A stretch of DNA of 64,000 nucleotides from Zygaena filipendulae (Eukaryota > Arthropoda > Insecta > Lepidoptera > Zygaenidae): assembly GCA_907165275.2 (NCBI GenBank), contig OU015662.1, positions 9,307,501-9,371,500 of the forward strand, in the 5' to 3' direction. The number at the start of each line of letters is the position of its first letter. Position 1 is the stretch's first letter. The notes under the pieces are model-generated. The model was not told the DNA's origin. It made no database searches and saw only the letters and a program-made list of their open reading frames with translations. The position numbers and the translations under genes were made by a program. Below are positions 19,201-30,761 of the stretch, in pieces.

Positions 19201-19949
19201 TTTACACCAATGTTCATCCGATTGCGGTAAAACTTTGGTTAATATTGTGAACTCGCTGGAAAAGGTTTGTAGGGAAAAAACAAAATTTTAAACTGAAAAC
19301 TGTTTTTTAATATGAAAGTTAAATCTGAACTAATGGCGACATTAAAAGAGGTGAATAATTATTCTATATCTATTATTTAGCTAAGATATTCAAATAATAT
19401 TTATTATCCCATTACAACTATCTATTATTATTATAATAAGTACAAACAAGCATAATATTATAAGCGCAGCCGTTTCAAATGCATGTCTCAGCTCAAGGAT
19501 TATCAAAGTACACCTCACCGCGTTATGAACCAAGATATTCCAAATATCCTGTTACTCAAAATAACTTCTATCCCTACTGGCATAAACACTAGTGTTGTTA
19601 ACGCATGTTTATGATAAAAGATTTCTGTCGAGGTAGCGGTTGTCTTTAGAATCAGTGTCAAGTGTTGATCCTCGACGAATCGTCACGGCCGCGGCATCGG
19701 ACAATACCAGCATCAAGTTGGTACTTTGGTAGGTACCTAATTATTACCTAACAAAGGACAATGAACTGAGAGATAATTGAAGAGGTATTAAGCGTATAAC
19801 AGTAATGTAAGTAGGTAAAAAGAAAATTACAACCGATCTATTGTGGGTTTTACAATGGCCAAACGAATTAGCTTCGCAGGATAACTAAGCATGTCATTTT
19901 AAGAAAAAGACATGTGGTCTGTGTAGGTATAAAGGTACATGTTTACATA
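19201..19949. other. No gene seen
   Basis: AT-rich. A GC-richer patch at about 19625-19725 has no frame or motif that I recognise. Confidence 0.5.
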
Positions 19950-20123
19950 GTATAAAATGAAGTCGCTTCCGTTGTCTGTTCGCTATAAACTCAAAAACTA
20001 TACGGAACGGATTTTCACCAATAGATAGAGTTATACGTGAGGAAGGGTTATATCTATAGTTTATACTGAAATTCCCAAGGGAACTCCGAAATCACCGCTG
20101 GTGAAACCACAGGGGTCAGCTAG
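19950..20123 (+). mobile_element. Lep1-like Helitron, variant 5' end
   Basis: TATAAAATGAAGTCGCTTCC at the 5' side, ACGGAACGGATTTTCACC inside, and GAAATCACCGCTGGTGAAAC ending GGTCAGCTAG. Confidence 0.75.
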
Positions 20124-20640
20124 TTAAAAAAAATTAAAAGTCATAATTTGTACTATTTTGTGCAAGAAGAATAAATAAATAAATAAATGTCAAAAATATT
20201 ACCTACATATATTAAATTGTTAAAACCTTTGTATTACACAAAAGAGTAAAAACAAAAGCAACAATGTAAATAAAAGGAAAATGTGTAAATAATTAACAAG
20301 TAAAACATAAAAATTGTAAATCTTAAAAACAAAAAGGTGTAAATAGTTGATACTTAATTAAAAATTGTAAATTGTCAATAACATAAAAAACATATCGCAT
20401 GGGTAAATCAGTCAAATTTTTTTCATATTTCGTGTCATACTCTCGCTATTTATAAAAATGCACTTTGTGTAAAGTGATAGCGAAAACAAGTTTCTCTCCG
20501 AGCGCTATCACCTCGAAGGATATCCGTAAATATTTGACTTCGTGTCTAGCAGGGTCCAACATATAGGTAGGTATCTTGCTTATTCCCAAAACGCCAGCTA
20601 CGCTATCTCACGCCTATCAACAACGTCACGTGACACGTCG

Positions 20641-20672
20641 TTATAATATGTAGAGAGAAAAGGAAATCAGTT
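20641..20672 (+). promoter_or_regulatory. Candidate core promoter
   Basis: TTATAATATG at 20641 with an arthropod-type initiator TCAGTT at 20668, 27 bp apart. A second TTCAGTTCC lies at 20688. The sequence to 20796 has few ATGs and looks like a 5' UTR. Suggestive only. Confidence 0.35.
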
Positions 20673-20796
20673 TAAATAACAATCCTTTCAGTTCCATCTG
20701 TGGAGTGTGGGTCAGACTGATGGTTTAAATATAATAAACTCAAGAGTTTCATCAGAAAGAAGTCAAGCAGACACGAAAAGTTCAATAAATATCAAG

Positions 20797-20831
20797 ATGC
20801 CGTTTTTGTTCAAGACTACGGATTCCAATAA
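20797..20831 (+). CDS. Candidate first coding exon (MPFLFKTTDSN)
   Basis: ATCAAG-ATG gives a good insect start context; 11 codons plus two bases then a donor GTACCT at 20832. It follows the promoter candidate by about 125 bp. I could not find a matching second exon with a fitting phase before the next repeats, and I do not recognise the peptide. Could be chance. Confidence 0.3.
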
Positions 20832-20994
20832 GTACCTTTTATTCCAAGATCAAAACTTTTTTCCTTAGTGCATATTAGACGATTAGGTGCTTGAGTTAAT
20901 GATGTGAGTGTTGAAAATAAATTGCAGTCGTCAAGAATATTAACCGATTAGCTATTATTTTTTGCGTCCTCATTAGATTCTTCCTAACATTTAG

Positions 20995-21534
20995 TATCCG
21001 GGGGCACGGTAGTGCCCCCGCCAAGACGAGCTAAGCGAAGCGGGAGCACTACCTATCTTTTCTCGAAGCGTTTCGTCGTTTTTTTGAACCCTTATAACTT
21101 AGGTTTAGATTATACCAGATAAACGAAATTCTCGGGATATGTTGTCAATAGCGCACTTAATAAACATATAAAGTTTTAGTTGCATAGCTCTTATACTTTA
21201 GATTTTATTGATATCTAAAAACCCTTATTTCGTCACTGACTCCCTGATGATCATCAAAATTCTTAGGGTACTTCTTGATGTCCTAGAAAGCTGAAATTTG
21301 GCATGTAAGCTAGTTTTAGTACACAAACAACAAAAAATTATAAAACTTGTAACTTGTATTCCCCAACCCGTTAAACTAGGGGATGGAAGTTTGTATGAGA
21401 ATTCCGTAATTTTGACTTGAAATCCCACCAAAAACATTTTCATGTAAAATAATGCCAAGACGAGTTCACTGATAACTTTTTGACAGTGAACTCGTCTTGG
21501 CATCATTTTACATGAAAATGTTTTTGGTGGGATT
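20995..21534 (+). repeat. Dispersed repeat copy 2, with terminal hairpin
   Basis: Opens with a hairpin GGGGGCACGGTAGTGCCCCC (about 20999-21021), then GCCAAGACGAGCTAAGCG, then the block shared with 1719-2041, then a near-perfect palindrome at 21419-21534 starting AATCCCACCAAAAACATTTT. Block order is the same as in copy 1; the foldback here has a much shorter centre. Confidence 0.85.
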
Positions 21535-21642
21535 GATATTACGTGAGTATTACTTTAATGTAGATATGAAAATGAATTAAAGCTGACCCTAAAAAAACTA
21601 GGGAATTATTAAAACTCCAATGGGATACAAATCTGTAAGTAA

Positions 21643-21855
21643 TCTATACTAATATTATAAAGAGGAAAGATTAGATTTTTTTGTTTGTTTGTTTGTTTGT
21701 TACGATTTAACTCAAAAACTACTGGACTGATTTCAAAAATTCTTTCACCATTAGAAAACTACATTATCTCTGAGTAACACAGGCTATATTGCAATCAGAA
21801 ATTCTCGCGGGAACTCAGAAATTAACGCGGGTGAAACCGCGGGCATCGGCCAGTT
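21643..21855 (+). mobile_element. Lep1-like Helitron
   Basis: TCTATACTAATATTATAAAG at the 5' end, a (TTTG)n run, then CTCGCGGGAACTCAGAAATT and CGCGGGTGAAACCGCGGGC. The CTAG end is worn. Confidence 0.75.
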
Positions 21856-22268
21856 ATATTATATTTTCAGATCTAAGTACCGTATTTTGAAGCCAAGATT
21901 GGTGTGTAACCTAATATAATATTGTGTAAGTAAACAAGTAGAATGGTTGACACAGACGTCTAGCCTGCTAAAGTGAAACGTTTCTACTTACGTACGTGCG
22001 TGTAAATGAAGTGATCACTCGGAACGGCCGAGCCATGAGGGCCGGTTTATGCGCCGTAAATCGAACCGTTACAGAATCAACGCAAATGAATTGCTCTACT
22101 ATAATAAATTATGTTCGATTGGATTAATCGTCTTATATTGTTACTTATGAACGTTTTCGTAGGTACTTGGTACTGAGAAACCCACGACTCTGGAAAAAAT
22201 GCATCGTCTATGAAAGGGCAAAGAGGCGTAGCAGACGGGCAAAATCTCAATGTAATCTTATATTATTA

Positions 22269-22508
22269 CTAGCTGTGCCCTGCTGTTTCACCGGCGGTAA
22301 TTTCGGAGTTCCCGTGGGAATAAAATAAAATAAAATAAATAAATTAAAATAAAATACAATATAGATATAAACCTTCCTCATGAATCACTCTATATCGATT
22401 GGCGAAAACCGCATGAAAATCCGTTGCGTAGTTTTACAGATCTAAGCGTACATATTACATAGGGACAGAGAGACAGCGAGAAGCGACTTTGTTTTATACT
22501 ATGTAGTG
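22269..22508 (-). mobile_element. Lep1-like Helitron, minus strand
   Basis: CTAGCTGTGCCCTGCTGTTT, GGTAATTTCGGAGTTCCC, an AAATA-rich insertion, CCTTCCTCATGAATCACTC and a 5' end near GCGACTTTGTTTTATACTA. Shares its course with 31450-31625 and the 5' part of 19950-20123. Confidence 0.78.
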
Positions 22509-22860
22509 ATATCACAGAGAAAATAAATTAACTAGAGGGACATGAAGGAGAAGCAGGCGCGCCACGGTTGCAAAGGAAGTTGAGCTAATGCTCTAACTTG
22601 CCCAAAACCTCTTTTGCTAGTAAGTATCCCAAGTATATTTTCCACAATACGTGAATTTTTAAAACTGTGACTATGTAAAAACGTAACCAAAAAGCGTTTA
22701 ATACATTTCTTTATGTTAATGAATGTTTTAGTGCGTGATGAACGGTTTTGTGTGCGAAAATCACCCGGCGACACTGGTTTTCACCTGATTTCATACTAAA
22801 CTAAGTTGATGTCCCTTCTATCAGTTATTTTCTGTTTTGTGAGTGATAAATTATAATACA
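22509..22860. other. No gene seen
   Basis: The 80-codon minus frame at 22532-22774 has no recognised motif. Confidence 0.5.
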
Positions 22861-23034
22861 CTGTCTGTTTGCGATAATCTCCGAATCTACTGAACGGACT
22901 GTCGTGGGGTTTTCACAGGTAGTTTAAGCTTTGCCTCGAGCTACATATAGGCTTTGTTTCCTTTAAATTGAACGTCGTAAAAAGTTGTTAATATGAAAAC
23001 GTTTCACGCGGGTGAAACCGCCGGGCACAGCTAG
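22861..23034 (+). mobile_element. Helitron-like element, second subfamily
   Basis: CTGTCTGTTTGCGATAATCT, then GAGCTACATATAGGCTTTG, ending CGCGGGTGAAACCGCCGGGC, ACAGCTAG. Confidence 0.78.
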
Positions 23035-23525
23035 TATGCTATATTGCGAACTTAAAAAAGGATGTTCTTAATTCGACAGCGATGTTTTTTTAATTAATTT
23101 ATTGCAAACTTAGGTGTCTGATCATTGATATAATTTACTTAATATATCATTGATATATTTTATCAATGTATCTGATGCGAAAACGATAAATTTTTTCGTT
23201 GCCTACGTAATTTTTAGAATTTTGAATATTTTGAAAAATATGATATATCTAGTGTGAGTCAAAGAGTTGATTGAAATTAAACGTTCGTCAGCGTTTTACG
23301 AGGACTGTTATGTATTTTGTACGAGATCTCCTTCTCCTACTTTAGATAGGTACCCGTTTTATGTCACGTTATCGGTCCTATATACTTTACAGCCAACAAC
23401 ATTTGCATTTACGATTTGCATTTTGTGTGAGTAGGTACCTACGCTTAGAACGCAAGAAATGTAACTTTGTAATTGAATACAAGTATACGTAAAAGTGTAA
23501 TAATATAATTAATTATTTCTTGAAT

Positions 23526-23776
23526 CTATACTACCTTGGTAGGTATAATCGGAACCTCGGAAACGGCTCCAACGATTTTCATGAAATTTATTATGCAGGG
23601 GGTTTCGAATCGATCTAGCTAGGTTTCATTTTTAGAAAACATCGTTTTATCCATGTTTTCAGAAAATGAAAAATGAGTGTTTGGTACTGCTTCACCGACA
23701 CAGTGTGATGATACTTACGAAGAAACTGTAACAGCAAAACAAAAATAGCGAGCAAAGCTCGGGCATCCAGGTACAT
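23526..23776 (+). repeat. Lepidopteran dispersed repeat
   Basis: CCAACGATTTTCATGAAATT near the start and AGCGAGCAAAGCTCGGGCAT near the end, a familiar lepidopteran pair. Class not assigned. Confidence 0.55.
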
Positions 23777-24308
23777 ACTTGAATTTTAAAAGTGCAGTAG
23801 GTACGTATCAGAAAATACCTAAGTAAGTACATTAATTTCAAGTAGGTACATACTGACTGATGAAATCTTAATAGATAGATACCTACCTATATGTTGTGGT
23901 CAGTGTGATATGTACATGCGGGTGTTATTAATAAATAACCGGCAATTATTAACAATAATCACCAACGAAGCTGGAAAAAGTGATTAATTTTTCACATTAA
24001 CTTTGCTATGATACTGGTAACTCTACAAATAGATGCAGAGCATCCCGACATGCTATAGATGAGGTTAGAACACTGGAATGACTTGTACTAATTTGTATGT
24101 AATGCGAGTAAATATATTTTTTTCTCTATGCTACAATTTACAAAAAAGACTTCGTTTGTTTTTTGGGTTAGACAAGTGAACTACTGAACCGATTCTAAAA
24201 ATTCTTTCACTGATACTGTTAAATTATTCCTTAGTAACAAGTTCCTTAGTAAGCGAATTTCAGGGGACCAGTGGGTCCGCTCTCGTGTACGGTACTTACA
24301 CAAAAAAG

Positions 24309-24512
24309 CTTTTTTTTTAATTCTTGTCTGTCCGCCTGTCTGTTTGTTTGTTCCGGCTAATCTCTGAAATGGCTGCACCGATTGTAACGGGACTTTCACT
24401 AGCAGATAGCTGATGTTATAAGAGATAAATATATTATTTTATTTTAGAAAAAAAAAATAGTTCCTGTGGGAATTCTGAAACTCATGCGGGTGAAACCGCG
24501 GAGCACAGCTGG
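24309..24512 (+). mobile_element. Helitron-like element, third subfamily
   Basis: GTCTGTCCGCCTGTCTG, ACCGATTGTAACGGGACTTT, ATTCTGAAACTCATGCGG, ending ACAGCTGG (still CTRR). Relatives at 38755-38906, 47491-47672 (minus) and 59030-59135. Confidence 0.75.
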
Positions 24513-25680
24513 TTTTAAATAAATACTTTCCTAGCCTTTAGCCACCTTACCTAACAATCTGTTTCCTTATTTAGATGAGGTTTTTTTAACTCTTTACCAT
24601 TCAAGTTTAAATAGCGTGTAATAACGCAGGCTTAAACGGAAAATATAATTGTGACAATAAAGTTAACGTATTCGTCATTTTCCTAGATTGTTCGGGAAAA
24701 AAGCGGCTCAGAATCCACCGCCATCTATGCAAACACATGGAGCAATAATATTGGATTGGAAATGGATGTGATTGGAAACATTTAAAGATTGGAAATAAAA
24801 CATTATTTTATCAAAAGTAAAGCTGTCGATTTTAGAGAATATTTTCAGAAAGGCAAACATCAAGAGCAATAGAAATAATAGAAATGTATATATGTATAGG
24901 TAATATACATATAATAATAATACGTAGGTATAGCATGAAACCATAAAGATGGAAAATTTGAAGTGAGTAATTTTTTAAGTACCTATAACTAAACTAAATT
25001 TATAATAAATAACTGTCATATTATTTATTAAAGGGTGCGAGCACAGAATTCTTTTTTTTACAAATTACATTGATTGTTAGGGGATTTGGTAGTACAGCCA
25101 GTAAGTACATCTTATCACCGCGGGAAAGTTTTTAAATATTTATTTTTAAATATAAGTACTATCCTTTAAATGGACAGTTATTTATTATTTTCCTAGAGCG
25201 TTTTACTGTATCTAGGCAAATGCAAAATATGGTGTAAAAAGATACAAACTTAAACCACATGATATCTACACAAGGCTGACTAGTGGCTAAAAGAGTACAC
25301 ACAATAAATGTACCATCATGGTGTACCATATATTATGTACCTATTTACATAAAAGAATAAGATAATAATACCTATACGAGGAAATACGTACATATACATA
25401 ACGCGACACGAATAAAAACAAGATATAATGTATATTTACCAACTTCTGATATAGCTGTTTAAAAACATTATACATTCTTTATATTTTGTTATCACATACA
25501 ATGAAGGAAGAAGCAAGAGGAGAGCAATAGCTTAGGCTAGACCAATAAATAGGTTTTAATAAAGGATCTTTTTATTTTTGAGCTCCTGCGTCTATGAAAA
25601 AGGGCGTTAGGTTGGCATCTTGGAGGAATTGATTGGTCCAGTGTGGACGACTTCGCAAAACAGAACACTTATTTTTTAAC
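24513..25680. other. No gene seen
   Basis: Strongly AT-rich, with TAGGTACCT tracts. No repeats or exons recognised. Confidence 0.5.
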
Positions 25681-25698
25681 AGCGTAATATATCTTGCA

Positions 25699-25872
25699 GA
25701 ATGGTTAGTAAAACATGCCGGAGTGTTTTGCGGTAACCCAGAGAGGTTCATAACAGCTCGTGAGCAACACTATAACGTATTTAACTGTGAAGGGAAGACA
25801 AGCTCTATCCCAGGGTTTTATTGCAAATCCCAAACACGAATTACATTCAAGAATGACGAATGGAGATTATAG
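25699..25872 (+). CDS. Possible cysteine-containing last exon, unknown
   Basis: An acceptor-like ATATATCTTGCAG precedes an open frame (phase 1 entry) of about 57 codons: EWLVKHAGVFCGNPERF then HYNVFNCEGKTSSIPGFYCK and ending TFKNDEWRL before TAG. Three spaced cysteines and a fairly balanced composition set it apart from the AT-rich surroundings. I do not recognise the family and found no donor-bearing partner exon nearby. May be a gene exon or an old repeat fragment. Confidence 0.3.
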   Translation, partial: EWLVKHAGVFCGNPERFITAREQHYNVFNCEGKTSSIPGFYCKSQTRITFKNDEWRL

Positions 25873-26231
25873 TAAGCCCTGAAATTGCAATGAATCGTCG
25901 ACCTCTTTTTTATAAGAAGTACGATCCCACGAATACCAAAACCCAGGCATAAAATTTAAGTAGACTTTAAAAATATACCTATAGGTATATATTTGAGATT
26001 CAGGAAAAATTATAGAATGTAATTATTAATAATGTATTATAGAACATATTCTAAATCCTAATAAATAAAATCATGCTTAGATTGAGATAAATCAATTAAA
26101 TATTGTCTGAAAATAAACCTTGATGATCCACCTAAATGCCTAGTTAGCTTCATTTATTGTTTACTGTATCGTATAGTTGACGTTTCGATCATAATATTCA
26201 GAATGTAGTATCCTGTGTGTCTACACAATTA

Positions 26232-26338
26232 AGAATGGGCAATCAATTCGGTCCTTGGGTTTAAATCCTTGAGGTTTAAAACCTGGGCATTAATCAGGCT
26301 TTTATCGGGTTTATACTGGGTTGGTTGCCGATCTATAT
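26232..26338. mobile_element. MITE related to 3213-3333
   Basis: ATGGGCAATC at one end, GCCGATCTATATA at the other, with internal GGTTTAAA and CTTTTATC motifs as in the copy beside the kelch-like exon. Confidence 0.55.
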
Positions 26339-27331
26339 ACACAATTCTAAAGACATATTATTAACTTCGAGGACCTAAGTAAAGTATAGGTACCTTCATA
26401 TTGCATGCATGCAATACCTATTCAATAACTTAATAATATCTAAGCTTTAAAGAAAGTAAACAAACCATTAGTATCAAAAGAAAAGCGGACACGTCAGACT
26501 GATATAAGCCATGACCTCGTTAACTATTGGTAACAGTATCATCGTGGTGAGAACTGAGACGAGAACGAGTCGAGTTTGGTACAGTTGGCAGCATTACAGC
26601 ATTAGTTGTTTATGAAGTACAAATTGTGATTACGTAACCGTAACAAAAACAACAAAATACGTTGTGTTAGCCAGGAATTTTATTTGGAAATTTTCCTGCT
26701 GGATTTCAGTCAGAAAACTATATACGTACCTATAATTACTGTACAGGGTATAAAGTTAAACGAGCTAGATACATGGAAAGAAGGTATTCAGCATTCGATT
26801 TTTGTTCTATTTGTTTGTATCTAAAAGCATAAAGTTACTTTTTTCGATAACTAAACCATAAAATACGTTAACAAGCGATGGCAGATCACCTACCATAGAC
26901 GAAAAAGAGAACATACTGTTTCACATGCCTGCCTAAATGTAAATAAACGCTTCTTTCTATTGTATTGTCGCCGGTGCGCCGACAGTTCATAATGTAAAGG
27001 TCATCTACCCACGTTAATCCGCTTTGTTTGTTGATGTTTTCCCTGTGATTTATCAATGTTTTTCTTTACCCACCTATATTTTTATTAGTTTCATCCCTTT
27101 ATACTCTTGTGTCCATGCAACTAAAGGTGTAAAGAAGTGTAAAGTCGACTGTAGCGGCGTACCTTGTGCGATACGTGGGCGCCGCACGCCGGCCGGCCAT
27201 CTTGCACTAATCATCGTTCCATTCCATTGTTTACCCAGTCTCCTCTCGGCCGACCGAGCGTCATAGCCCAGCCGGCCTCTACCACGAGCTCTCTTTTCTC
27301 ACCAGAGTAACAAATGAGGAACGGCCAATAA
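26339..27331. other. No gene; GC-rich island at 27150-27300
   Basis: Mostly AT-rich. At 27150-27300 GC rises sharply (CGCCGCACGCCGGCCGGCC, GCCATCTTG). A promoter is possible but no TATA, initiator plus donor, or ORF supports one. Confidence 0.4.
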
Positions 27332-27545
27332 TCCTACTTAATATTATAAACGCGAAAGTTTGTAAGAATGTATGGATGGATGGATGGATGTTTGTTACGC
27401 TTTCACGCAAAAACTACTGAATGGATTTAAATGAAACTTTACAATAATATGCTTATACATCAGATTAACACATAGGGCACTTTTTATCCCGGAATTCCCG
27501 CGGAACTCTGAAATTAACGCGGGTGAAACCGCGGGCAACAACTAG
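27332..27545 (+). mobile_element. Lep1-like Helitron, well kept
   Basis: TCCTACTTAATATTATAAAC to GCGGGCAACAACTAG, A on the left and T on the right. TGGA run at 27371-27389. Confidence 0.88.
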
Positions 27546-27557
27546 TATTTTATATTA

Positions 27558-27781
27558 TAGCTTGTCTGAACTAAAATACCGCGCCCCTCCATCGGGTACA
27601 CGCACACGCACAACCGTTAAAATATCGATACGACACATATAAATCTGGTCAAGACATTCATCACAAGAGCGCAATACTGTCGCCGCACTCACACTATTAG
27701 AGATAAGATCAAAACATGATCTCGCACATCTAAAACTGCTAATTAAGTAGTGGGGCGCGTCATTTTAGTTTAGACAAGCTA
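27558..27781. mobile_element. 224-bp MITE with TA duplication
   Basis: TAGCTTGTCTGAACTAAAAT and complement (ATTTTAGTTTAGACAAGCTA), followed inward by CGCGCCCC / GGGGCGCG. Flanked by TA on both sides. 12 bp after the Helitron. Confidence 0.82.
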
Positions 27782-28248
27782 TACCAGTCATAATTTTTAT
27801 TTTTACATCAATGCTACCAAGTAGGGAAGACGAGAATGGAGGACAAAACTTACATAAACTTGCTCAAAGTTTGGAAAAAAAAACGTAAACAGGCAATTTT
27901 TATCCAATGTGTAAATTCACTATATAAAGGCTCATCCATAATTTTTATAATTGTAATGACGCGGACATTTAAAAATGACAAACACCCTGTCAGAACTGCG
28001 CAAAGCCTGACGCATCGGGGCGCATTACAAGTAGGGAGACGAATTCTTCAAGGACATGACCTTGAAGATTTGGTTATGATCCCCTTCAAGTAAGTAAGAA
28101 AGAAAATTATTTTGCATCTACTTGTTGTTCATGAGGTCGCTTCACAAAGTGGATCGATGGTCTGGTGAATGAAACTGCATGAGGGAAGCTTAGGACCGGT
28201 CGTCTTTGGACAAACCTCCACTGCAGATGGGTATATTGAGGTATTCGG

Positions 28249-28428
28249 CCTCTTTAGTCAAGTTGACAATCGTTAGTGATGTCGCTTTAGAAAACTAAAG
28301 AAATCGTCCAATCGGATGTCCTATTTTTCGTGTCCAATGTTCACGTGAAACGAAACGATACCGTCTTTACTTTTCTATAGCAATAGCCGATAACGATTAA
28401 AGATTGTCAACTTGGCTGGCTTAGGGGA
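28249..28428. mobile_element. MITE of the TTAGnCAAGTTGACA family, copy 1
   Basis: CTTTAGTCAAGTTGACAATC and, on the other side, GATTGTCAACTTGGCTGGC then TTAGGGG. Relatives at 30531-30727 and 42591-43069. Confidence 0.75.
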
Positions 28429-28734
28429 CTGATGTCATTAAGAAAAGTTGAAGATAATACATTTTCAGACTTCAAAAAATTCTGCCTCCCAGATGATTTC
28501 ATATTTATTTCACGATTATACGTTTATCAATATGACGTATAAATTGATAGTTATCTTTATATCATTGGACCCCAAAATGTAATATGAAAAATGCGAACAC
28601 AACACCTCTATTTATCTCGTAAATTGCCTTTAAGACAGTCGGCATTATGTTACAATTTGTGGTTAAAGCCTAGTACACGTTCAACATATTTACTATCTTT
28701 AAACACCACGTAAATAACATAATATAAAAGTATA
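28429..28734. other. No gene seen
   Basis: AT-rich spacer without recognised elements. Confidence 0.5.
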
Positions 28735-28869
28735 TCTAAGGTAAGGTACATTAACAAAAAAAAAACAACCTTAAAAACTGAATAATATTACGTGTGTTTT
28801 TGTCTTTTGAATTAAATCGGTATTTTGTTAATTTTAGCATTTTATTTTTAGCTTTTCAGTTTTGTGTTT

Positions 28870-29692
28870 TTGGAAGTCGGTTTTAATTTTTTTGTTAAAA
28901 ATTTTTGTTTATTTTTCGCTTTTAAGTGACTTAGTTGGTAATTTCTCTAAGTTACAATAGCCTAATGTCAACTGCTCATCACCTTTTACAAAATATTACT
29001 TTTCCCGACGCAGGGACGTTAATTGTTGAGGAGTTCTCCTAGTGCATCACCATCAGTTCCACTTCACCATATACATTGTGACGGGCATAAATTGTTTAGA
29101 AACCATATCAAAGTTAACGATTCAGAACCCGTGAAATACCTATTATTATTGAGTAGTTCCGATGACCATCTGTGGTTTTCATCATCAGTTCCACTTCTTC
29201 AAATTTTGGTTTCCGAAAGCAAATAAACGATTTACTATAAAAAATACAAAAATCGCTATAGGTGTACCTATAATTTTTGAAGAGTTCCCTCGATTACTCC
29301 AAGATCCCATCATCAGATCTCAATTTGGTGACAATGGAATCGATTTGGGAGTATCCCCTTTCAAACAAAAAAACAATTTTTGAAATCGCTCCAATCGGAA
29401 CCCATGAAATAGGTATTATTGTTAAGTAGTTCTGATGACCATCCGTGGTCTTCATCATCAGTTCCACTTCTTCAAATTTTGCTTTTCATCAGCAAATGAA
29501 CAATTTACTATAAAAAATACCCAAATCGCTATAGGTGTGCCTATAATTTTTGAAGAGTTCCCTCGATTTCTCCAAGATCCCATCATCAGATCCCGACTTG
29601 GTGGCAATGGGACCTAATTGGGAGTAAACCCTTTCAAACAAAAAAAGAATTTTCCAAATTGGTCAAACCGTCTTCGAGTAATCGGTGAACAT

Positions 29693-29729
<37 letters not shown>

Positions 29730-29778
29730 ATACATACAATCGAACATAGAACCTCCTCCTTTTTGGAAGTCGGTTAAA
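28870..29778. repeat. Repeat with TTTTTGGAAGTCGGTT ends and tandem units
   Basis: TTTTTGGAAGTCGGTT stands at both margins (28870 and 29762) in direct orientation. Between them two units of about 273 bp repeat head to tail (landmarks GAACCCGTGAAATA at 29125 and GAACCCATGAAATA at 29398, ATGACCATC, GTTCCACTTCTTCAAATTTT), with a partial unit before. An A run of about 30 sits at 29697-29727. The short frames here (for example TICGFHHQFHFFKF) are repeat-derived. Confidence 0.75.
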
Positions 29779-30404
29779 AAAGGAAGCAGTAACCAGTTTA
29801 TACCAATACTACCAATACTATAATGAGTTTACTGATTGGTATCCGTGACTGTTAAAATATTACTATTGAATAAAATTAATTAAAATTTTATTCTAATAAT
29901 TGCCTCCTCTAGGGTAACCTGGTAGAGATCACTTAATAGTGATAATTTAAAGTATTTTCATTAGTTCTTATACTTTATGCTAGTGTGTTATTTTGCATCC
30001 TGATGGCTTGAGGATAAATCTTAGTCACGAGTCTTGATATTGAATTTAGAGGTATTTCGGTTAGATTATTGTGATATTTAATCTGGTGTAACGGAGTAGT
30101 AAAGTTTACTGTTAGACTCATATAGTTTTGTGTAAAAAGTCCGTTCAGATGATACGCGATATTCGCTGCAGCTGCCGCTGTGGGTATCGAAAACCGAACG
30201 GCATTCCTTCAGCGCATCGTTCGAAGCTAAGCAGTGTTACTGCTTGAAATATAGATATAGCGAAACATTCATGAATTTGACCGTTCACTCAACTCACTTC
30301 AGTGCCGTAAGTGAATAAGATCACATTATATACGTATGCGAGCGTAATCAATGAAAAACATCTTATTTCACGTGATGAATAGCTTACTTGACTCTACATC
30401 TAGA
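29779..30404. other. No gene seen
   Basis: AT-rich to 30140, then a more balanced stretch (GCTGCAGCTGCCGC near 30170) with no frame or motif. Confidence 0.5.
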
Positions 30405-30478
30405 GCCCGCTGTTCTCCGTCGTTTCTCGTGGTTTTCTCGCGTTCTCGCAAGATTCTCGCGTGGAATGTGGAGCGGGC
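30405..30478. mobile_element. Short GCCCGC-ended element
   Basis: GCCCGCT and AGCGGGC bound 74 bp containing CGTTCTCGCAAGATTCTCGC. The same right part recurs at 49311-49347, attached to a SINE head. Confidence 0.6.
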
Positions 30479-30530
30479 ATACGGATAGGATTTGGAATAG
30501 GATTTCCATGAAACTGATAGGAAATACCTG

Positions 30531-30727
30531 CGGGGTTAGCCAAGTTGACATTCTACAATCGTTAACGCTTAGAAAGCATAACTAACGAACCGGCATGTCA
30601 CTTGGTCAGCCAATCAAAACTCTAGTTTTCAAGTGGTCACGTAAAGCTAGAGTTTTGATTGTCTGACCGTAGTTTTCTAAGTTTTCTATGCGTCAACGAT
30701 TGTAGAATGTCAACTTGGCTAACCCCG
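30531..30727. mobile_element. MITE of the TTAGCCAAGTTGACA family, copy 2
   Basis: CGGGGTTAGCCAAGTTGACA and complement, with long inner arms (TTCTACAATCGTTAACGC; CAAAACTCTAG / CTAGAGTTTTG). CTG on both sides (30528-30530, 30728-30730). 197 bp, near-complete foldback. Confidence 0.85.
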
Positions 30728-30761
30728 CTGTTTAGACGGTAGGTATTCGTACATATCGTCG

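Noticed and set aside
27150..27300. CpG-island promoter
   Set aside because: GC-rich with a GCCATCTTG motif but no start signal, leader or donor; kept only as a GC-rich patch.
29162..29617. Two similar ORFs with FHHQFHFFKF
   Set aside because: Products of the 273-bp tandem units in a dispersed repeat.
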